NCBI GenBank assembly: GCA_010279815.1
Contig: QEOQ01000316.1
Span: 18,022-30,554, forward strand
Reading direction: 5' to 3'
DNA: 12,533 bases
DNA from: Brachionus plicatilis
Lineage: Eukaryota; Rotifera; Eurotatoria; Ploima; Brachionidae
Positions 8,157 through 12,533 of the stretch are shown one piece after another. The notes beneath the pieces are model-generated. The model ran no database searches and was not told where the DNA came from. It saw only the letters and a program-made list of their open reading frames with translations. The position numbers and the translations under genes are program-made. Position 1 is the stretch's first letter, and every line of letters begins with the position of its first letter.

Positions 8157-8756
8157 AAAAAATGACCAATATATGCCATTTTTCTTTGAATCTTTTAAGT
8201 GCTATATTTCTTGAACTAATTGTCAGATAGATAAAAAAATTATAAATTCTGAATCACCTCTTCGAGATTTTTAAACATCCTTAATTAAAAATATGAACTC
8301 TTAAGTAAAAAATATGAACTCTCGATCTTGAAATTCACTATTAAAATATACATAGTCAATTTTTGAACAAAAAAAAATTATTTTTTTTCTAAAATTTTAG
8401 AGCCAATTTTGAGACCACTTTTATTACATATTTCATTTGATACAAATTTTTTTTATGAAATTTTTTTAAATTCAAAAATAAATGGATTTAAATGAATTCC
8501 TTCAGATCGACCCTTTAAATCAGCTAAAAATGTTGATGAACATTGGAGGCAAATATTTTATTAGATTTTTTATTAATTTTTATTCGGATTTATAATAATT
8601 ATTTAAGTAAATTTTGTTATCAATTTTTTATGCTTTTGGAAAATAAATTTTTTTCTATTCAAAAAATTGACTATTTATATTTTAATAGTCAGTTTCAAGA
8701 TCATGAGTTCATATTTTTTACTTAAGATTTTTTTAAAGTAAATTTTGTAATCAGGT
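8157..8756. other. AT-rich stretch between two inverted-repeat arms, no gene
   Basis: No convincing coding sequence; the plus-strand frame at 8543-8725 opens with TTG and is low-complexity F/I/L/N. One two-copy tandem repeat is present (8287-8322). Confidence 0.5.
8287..8322 (+). repeat. Two-copy tandem repeat, 20-21 bp unit
   Basis: AAAAATATGAACTCTTAAGT is followed by AAAAAATATGAACTCT; the shared 15 bases lie in adjacent units. Likely slippage. Confidence 0.55.
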
Positions 8757-8821
8757 GGTCAAACATTTGACCAGACCCATAAATTTTTTTTTCATTCCGG
8801 ATCCGTTTTTAAGGTATAACC
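8757..8821. repeat. Solitary arm related to the right end of the 7708-8156 element
   Basis: TTGACCAGACCCATAAAT then CCGGATCCGTTTTTAAGG and TATAACC parallels the right arm at about 8053-8154 (GACCTGACCCAAGATTT, then ATCCGGATTTTAGGCACAACC) in the same order, with the middle shortened. It opens with the palindrome TGGTCAAA-CA-TTTGACCA (8757-8774). No matching left arm is obvious nearby, so this is probably a truncated second copy of the same family. Confidence 0.5.
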
Positions 8822-9029
8822 GAAATACTTGGTTTAGGCTGGAAAAAGATAAATCTAATATTAAATTGAAAGCATTTTGTAGTAAGCAGATTTTATTCTA
8901 ATAAAATAAAACATCAAAATTTAATTTTTGGATTGAAGCTCATTTTCAACTCTCATTTTATTTTAAACAATAGTGATAAAATAAAATTTATTTTGATAAG
9001 AATTTAAAATTTGTCATTTTAGGGGCTCT

Positions 9030-9055
9030 TTTATTATCTCATTGTACACTTTATT
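9030..9055 (-). terminator. Poly(A) signals for the Rab33-like gene
   Basis: On the minus strand AATAAA occurs at 9055-9050 and again at 9035-9030, 20 and 40 bases after the stop codon at 9078-9076. The spacing suits a short animal 3' UTR, though the hexamer is frequent in this base composition. Confidence 0.5.
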
Positions 9056-9075
9056 ATTTTAATCATTGAAAATAT

Positions 9076-10015
9076 TTAACAGTAACATGAATTATTGGAA
9101 ACATCAGCTGAATTTGAGTGGTCAACAGACTGAACTTTTGCCCGATGAATTTTGTTAGGGACATAAAATGGCCTGGAATTTTTAAGCTTCAGAGCCAGAG
9201 TCATAAATATTGCTTCAACATGATCAGAACGCGAATCATCTTTTGCTGATGTTTCAAACAATGGCATTTGGTGCATGTCAGCGAATGTCTGCGCCATATT
9301 TGTGCTCACTTTTTGATCCAAATCTAAATCACATTTATTGCCGACTAAAATTCTCGGAATCTCAAGAGATGGTTGACTCTGTGAACAGAAACGATTATAT
9401 TCATCGATCCAATGAGTAAGATTCTCAAAAGAGTGGATATTTGTTACATCATAAACAAATAAGACTGCATGAACATTTCTATAATAATGAGAAATCATTG
9501 ATTTTCGGAATCTTTCTTGGCCAGCTAAATAGCAAAGTTAAGGTTCTCCGAATAAAGAAAAACTGTAATATCTTGCTGATTAGCCCAGGCGCGTCCAATT
9601 CTAAATTTTGGACCAAAGTTTAAGACTTAATTAGTTTATTATTTTGAGAGCTGATATTTTTTTGTCACCTGGAATAATCAGTGAAATTTTAGAGTAAATT
9701 TTTTTTATTACCAGTATCCCATATTTGTAATTTTATTATCTCGTCATCAATTTGAATAGTTTTTTCTCTAAAATCAACCCCTATAGTAGCCTCACTTCGT
9801 TCAAGAAACTTACCACCACAGAATCTAAAAGATAAACAAGTTTTTCCAACATTCGAGTCTCCGATAACAATAATTTTAAAAATTCGTCTCGGATTTTGAA
9901 TGACAGATGATTGAATTTGTTCCACTTGTTGAGTTGTCCTATCATCTCTGGACAAGCCATCTGGTGAAACCGATGAAGCTTCGTTTATTTTATTTTTCTC
10001 TTCATCAATTTGCAT
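9076..10015 (-). CDS. Rab33-like small GTPase, two exons
   Basis: Rab33 proteins are Golgi-associated GTPases that act in intra-Golgi transport and, through ATG16L1, in autophagosome formation. Exon 1 is 10015-9712 and exon 2 is 9524-9076; joined they encode 250 residues. All G motifs are present: GDSNVGKT (52-59), switch I with TIGVDF (77-82), WDTAGQE (99-105, created across the splice), NKCD (164-167) and ETSAK (192-196). The protein ends in CYC (248-250), a typical double geranylgeranylation signal. [32 protein letters not shown] and [16 protein letters not shown] are the stretches that set Rab33 apart from Rab1/8/18-type sequences. The intron is phase 1, splitting the alanine codon of WDTAG. 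The extended, polar N-terminus (1-43) is longer than the core fold needs, as in Rab33 relatives. ATG 10015 is the first Met after an upstream in-frame stop at about 10067. No defects are seen, so it is probably a live gene. The assignment to Rab33 rather than another Rab rests on remembered motifs. Confidence 0.93.
9525..9711 (-). other. Intron of the Rab33-like gene (GT-AG, 187 bp, phase 1)
   Basis: The donor is ACTG|GTAATA at 9711 and the acceptor is GCTATTTAG|CTGGCC ending at 9525. Splicing restores W-D-T-A-G-Q-E-R-F exactly. A TATTCCAG at about 9680-9673 is a possible cryptic acceptor. The middle (about 9560-9610) contains a locally GC-richer block (GGACGCGCCTGGGC on the minus strand) that stands out from the AT-rich surroundings. 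Confidence 0.92.
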
Positions 10016-10504
10016 TATGATATTTGGTATGCTTTGATTGTTTCTAATAAAATTAAGTTTTATAAATTAAAAAATGGCACAATTTTCATTATCATAAAAT
10101 TATTTTCATTATTAAAATATTATTTTTATTTTCATGCATTTACTAGTTGTAATTCTAACTATAAATGGTATTAAATGGTATAGGTATGCAAAACAATCGA
10201 CTTTTTAGACGAGTCAAGTTTTAATCAGAATCATTAGTTATTTATATTTTTATAAAATAAGTGGATAAATATTTTAAGAAAAAGAACAATTCGTTAGTCC
10301 TTTAGCACTGAAATTACCACCATGACATTTTTAAAGATCTTTTTAGTTAAAAAACAATTTAATTTATAATTTTTTTTTAAATTTTTGATTTTCATCTGAT
10401 TTAATAATTAAAAATAATTCTAAAATTTTTTAAAATTTGTTAAAAGAAAATTATTTTCCACCAGGAGAAAAACATCCATTTAATTTCTGGTCTTGTCAAT
10501 TTTA
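10016..10504. other. Region between the Rab33-like gene and a LINE fragment; presumptive Rab promoter
   Basis: No coding sequence recognised. The part next to 10015 should hold the 5' UTR and promoter of the Rab33-like gene on the minus strand. I see no distinctive motif, only AT-rich sequence and a short direct repeat (TAAATGGTAT twice near 10160-10185). Confidence 0.4.
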
Positions 10505-11032
10505 CAAGACTCCTTTGTTTGGGAGCCTGACTATTAGGCCTTTTGACCAGTCCTCTGGTATGATTTCTTGCCGCTATATCTTGCTGAAGAGGTCTTGCAA
10601 TATCTTTATTGTGATCCTGTCATCTGCTTTTAAAATTTCTGCTGTGACTCCGTCAATGCCCGGGGCTTTTCGGTTCTTCAGAGCCTTTATCGCAGCTTCT
10701 ATTTCTTTGAAGCTTGGCACTTCGGTGTTAATATCGAGATCAGTGCTAGCTACTTCTGGTCTTAAAGACTCTAAAGGTTCTGATCTATTTAGAACTTCTC
10801 TTAAGTCCTCAACCCATCTTTGCCCTTGCTCTTTTTCAGTTGTAAGGATACGACCTTCTTTGTCTTTCACTAATGTTGTTCTTTTCTGTGAAGAGCGACA
10901 TATCGAATTAGTGATCTTGTGTAGCTTATGTAGGTCCCCTTTTGAGCTGGCTTCTTCTGCTTCGCTAGCACACTGATTTATATAATTCCTCTTATCACGC
11001 CTAGCTCCTTTCTTCACAAGTCTGTTCTTTAT
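10505..11032 (-). pseudogene. LINE ORF2 fragment: endonuclease-RT linker and start of RT
   Basis: The minus strand from 11032 reads IKNRLVKKGARRDKRNYINQ, continues with KDKEGRILTTEKEQGQRWVE and reaches FKEIEAAIKALKNRKAPGID then GVTAEILKADD. The IxxAIKxLKNxKAPGIDGVxAEILK block is the hallmark RT region 0/1 of non-LTR endonuclease-reverse transcriptases. The frame hits TAG at 10576-10574 where the family has a W (FSKI-stop-RQEIIPEDWSKGLIVRLPNKG). Homology continues in frame through the stop to about 10510, then ends. No ATG opens the fragment, and an in-frame TGA lies at 11035-11033. The endonuclease domain, catalytic YxDD and C-terminus are all absent. Its sequence type differs from the CR1-like remnants at 6181-7565. 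It is also richer in G and C than its surroundings, suggesting a later arrival or different base bias. Confidence 0.9.
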
Positions 11033-11113
11033 TCACTATAATCTATTTTATTCAATTTATTCTCAAAGTCTAAAAGTTTTTCACCTAATTAGAGATTTGA
11101 AAACCTAATTCTA

Positions 11114-11217
11114 TTTTGGTTCACCTTTTCGTGAACAAAATAATTAAGTGATCTTATAGTTCACAAACACGAGAACAAAAATTGATCGCAAAATATGTGA
11201 ACTATAGTTCACCAAAC
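11114..11217. repeat. Cluster of GTTCAC/GTGAAC sites including a perfect 16 bp palindrome
   Basis: TTTTGGTTCACC (11115-11126), CGTGAAC (11130-11136), TATAGTTCAC (11155-11164) and GTGAACTATAGTTCAC (11197-11212, perfect palindrome) followed by CAAA. The outer TTTGGT and ACCAAA are inverted, so the block of about 100 bases can fold back. It resembles the subterminal-repeat architecture of the other small elements in this window, but I cannot find clear ends or a target duplication. Confidence 0.5.
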
Positions 11218-11666
11218 TGACTAGATCGAGTATTTCAACGATTGAATATTAATTTAAGTCTAAATGAATTTTTTATCTTTTTTTTCATTTTTTTTATCTT
11301 ATTTAACTTTATTTTTAATAATGTCAGATTAAGTCATGTAATAAAAAAAACAAATTTTGTCTACAGGTTTTGTTTAAAATCGATTTGCGCCCACAAATAA
11401 ATGTCTGTTTATCAAAATTAAAAATTAATGATAATAATTATCTACTGCAAGAAAATTGTAGAGAAGCCTTACATGGAAGACTACAATGGTAGCTCTAACA
11501 CCTTTTATAAAACTTAACATTAGGCTATTCTTTTTCATTTTTCTATGTAGAGAAATGAAAAAGCCCAACACGAAAATAAAAATCATAATTAGCAAAAATA
11601 AATAAATTAAATACAATTCCAAAACATTCAAATAATGGATCAGTCCATTTCATACTTTCGATGAAA
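11218..11666. other. AT-rich stretch, no gene recognised
   Basis: A hydrophobic minus-strand frame (11631-11425) opens with TTG, not ATG, and looks like a chance product of AT-rich sequence. No repeats or RNA genes recognised. Confidence 0.45.
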
Positions 11667-11668
11667 TA

Positions 11669-12257
11669 TAGTCCTACCTCGTTTTTGTGAAAAGCCTAGG
11701 TAATCTAAAATAATTTCACAAAGTCGAAAACCAAAAAAATTAAAACAAATATTAATTGACAAAAATATAATAAGATAACCATTATTATTTCAATTATCAA
11801 AAAAAATTTTAAGTCCTTGGTCTATGTTTTTGTATTTAGATTTTTTTAAACTTTTTTAATGGTGAATCTGTAGAGTTAAACAATTGAGGAATTTTTAAAA
11901 GATTGTCTTTTGTTTGGTTAATATTCGAGTGATTCTTTAATTTGAATTTTGTCTTGATTGCCTCACAACTAGTTCCTTTGTCTATTTCATCTAATATTTG
12001 TTTTTTAGTTAAAATATCAAAAGCTTTTCGAACCATATTTTTATTTTTTAAACAATAAATTAAATCTAACTTGGATAAAATAATAAAAAAAATGACAAAT
12101 CAACCAAAAATTGTGCGATTTTTCATTTCACAATATCAAAAATGCACAAAAAAAATTTCACAAATTCGAAAAATAATAAAATTGAAAGGATTAGGACTTG
12201 ATCCGTCATTTAGATTTATTTCACAAAATCAAAAGATACAAGATCGAGGTAGGACTG
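11669..12257. mobile_element. 589 bp pogo/Tigger-like DNA transposon remnant with TA target site
   Basis: The left end TAGTCCTACCTCGTTTTTGT (11669 on) and the right end, read on the other strand, CAGTCCTACCTCGATCTTGT (ending 12257) are inverted repeats. Each is flanked by TA (11667-11668 and 12258-12259), the pogo/Tigger target. CAG-x-x-x-x-ACCTCG termini are like those of Tigger elements. An 18 bp motif ATTTCACAAAnTCGAAAA recurs directly at 11713, 12125, 12155 and 12218, and an inverted version begins in the left terminus (11681-11693), resembling transposase-binding subterminal sites. Inside lies a 66-codon transposase remnant (11836-12036, minus). The DDE catalytic domain is absent, so it could only have moved in trans. 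Confidence 0.82.
11836..12036 (-). pseudogene. N-terminal helix-turn-helix remnant of a pogo/Tigger (CENP-B-like) transposase
   Basis: The 66-residue frame starts at ATG 12036. FDILTKKQILDEIDKGTSCE, then AIKTKFKLKNHSNINQTKDNLLKI, has the pattern of the CENP-B/psq-type HTH: a first helix TKKQILDEIDKG, a second SCEAIKTKFKL, then a recognition segment ending in KxxLLKI where the family has KNKEKI. The frame then ends in a lysine-rich tail (KKFKKI) and a stop. The second HTH and DDE domain of a full transposase (normally several hundred residues) are missing. It sits inside the TA-flanked inverted repeats. An ATG and clean end leave open a short DNA-binding protein, but decay of an internally deleted element is more likely. 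Confidence 0.68.
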
Positions 12258-12533
12258 TATATTGCAGCCTTCAATCGAATTGCTATCCGATTAAAGAAAG
12301 TACCAGTTTCATTTAACAGACCCGCTCTAATCAAATAAAATCAATAAAGCACAGCTCCTGATTAAGATGACTAAATTGAGAATTCCTCCCTAGATTCGGA
12401 GTTAGAACTCTGGGACACCATATTAAATTACTTAACTCCAACTAAACCAATCTAATTCCAATTCAGATTGTTAGTTTATTTCTTTAGAAAGGAATTTTTG
12501 AACTTATCGTACTCATTTTAGAATTGAACACGA
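12258..12533. other. Right flank of the window, no gene recognised
   Basis: Somewhat less AT-rich than the surroundings, with several TAATTCC/GGAGTTAG-type words. GGAGTTAG (12398-12405) and TTAACTCC (12432-12439) form a small inverted pair. AATAAA occurs at about 12340. It may be the edge of another repeat or of a gene beyond the window; nothing can be named. Confidence 0.35.

Noticed and set aside
8543..8725. Plus-strand frame rich in F, I, L and N
   Set aside because: Opens with TTG, low complexity, no family pattern.
9210..9623. Plus-strand frames opposite the Rab33-like exon 2 and intron
   Set aside because: Antisense shadows of the Rab coding sequence and of its splice acceptor region.
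10437..10976. 179-codon plus-strand frame
   Set aside because: It is the antisense shadow of the LINE reverse transcriptase fragment on the minus strand, which has a clear family match.
11425..11631. Hydrophobic minus-strand frame resembling a membrane peptide
   Set aside because: Opens with TTG; hydrophobicity follows from T-rich codons; no recognised family.
12071..12316. 81-codon plus-strand frame rich in K, I and Q
   Set aside because: It runs across the repeated TTTCACAAA motifs and through the right terminus of the pogo-like element, so it is a by-product of the repeats.
1..12533. CRISPR array, tRNA or rRNA genes, prokaryotic operon
   Set aside because: No regularly spaced repeats, no cloverleaf or conserved rRNA blocks seen, and the gene structure is eukaryotic.

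Overview
The window is strikingly AT-rich eukaryotic DNA, with long homopolymer A/T runs, no bacterial gene packing, one clear GT-AG intron, AATAAA poly(A) signals and many decayed transposons. Both recognisable host genes belong to animal families: a Rab33-type small GTPase and a protein related to Drosophila egghead / C. elegans BRE-3. An invertebrate with a compact AT-rich genome fits. A monogonont rotifer would suit the base composition and intron style, but that is a guess.

Layout. Positions 1-3560 have no convincing gene. They hold two near-identical 35-40 bp stretches that look like 3' tails of a LINE (1023-1062, 2102-2138) and one 481 bp non-autonomous DNA transposon (2303-2783) with long inverted repeats and ten TGATCA sites. 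Positions 3561-4850 carry an uninterrupted 429-residue reading frame with egghead-like topology and sequence, but its catalytic motifs are replaced or missing. Positions 4851-6180 are AT-rich filler with short tandem repeats and a 15 bp hairpin. Positions 6181-7565 hold two decayed fragments of CR1-like LINE reverse transcriptases, arranged head to head. Positions 7708-8156 are an inverted-repeat element with ends GGTTGTSCCTAAAATCCGGATC, and a related solitary arm lies at 8757-8821. The Rab33-like gene occupies 9076-10015 on the minus strand (two exons, one 187 bp intron, intact, CYC C-terminus). Positions 10505-11032 on the minus strand are a fragment of a second LINE type, broken by an in-frame stop. 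A palindrome cluster lies at 11114-11217. Finally 11669-12257 is a pogo/Tigger-type element flanked by TA. It keeps only a 66-residue helix-turn-helix remnant of its transposase.

The two host genes show no functional link beyond both being tied to Golgi and endomembrane biology. The rest is a graveyard of several transposon families. The most interesting items are the intronless, motif-less egghead relative, which may be a pseudoenzyme or a retrocopy, and the set of short inverted-repeat elements, two of which share nearly the same terminal sequence.
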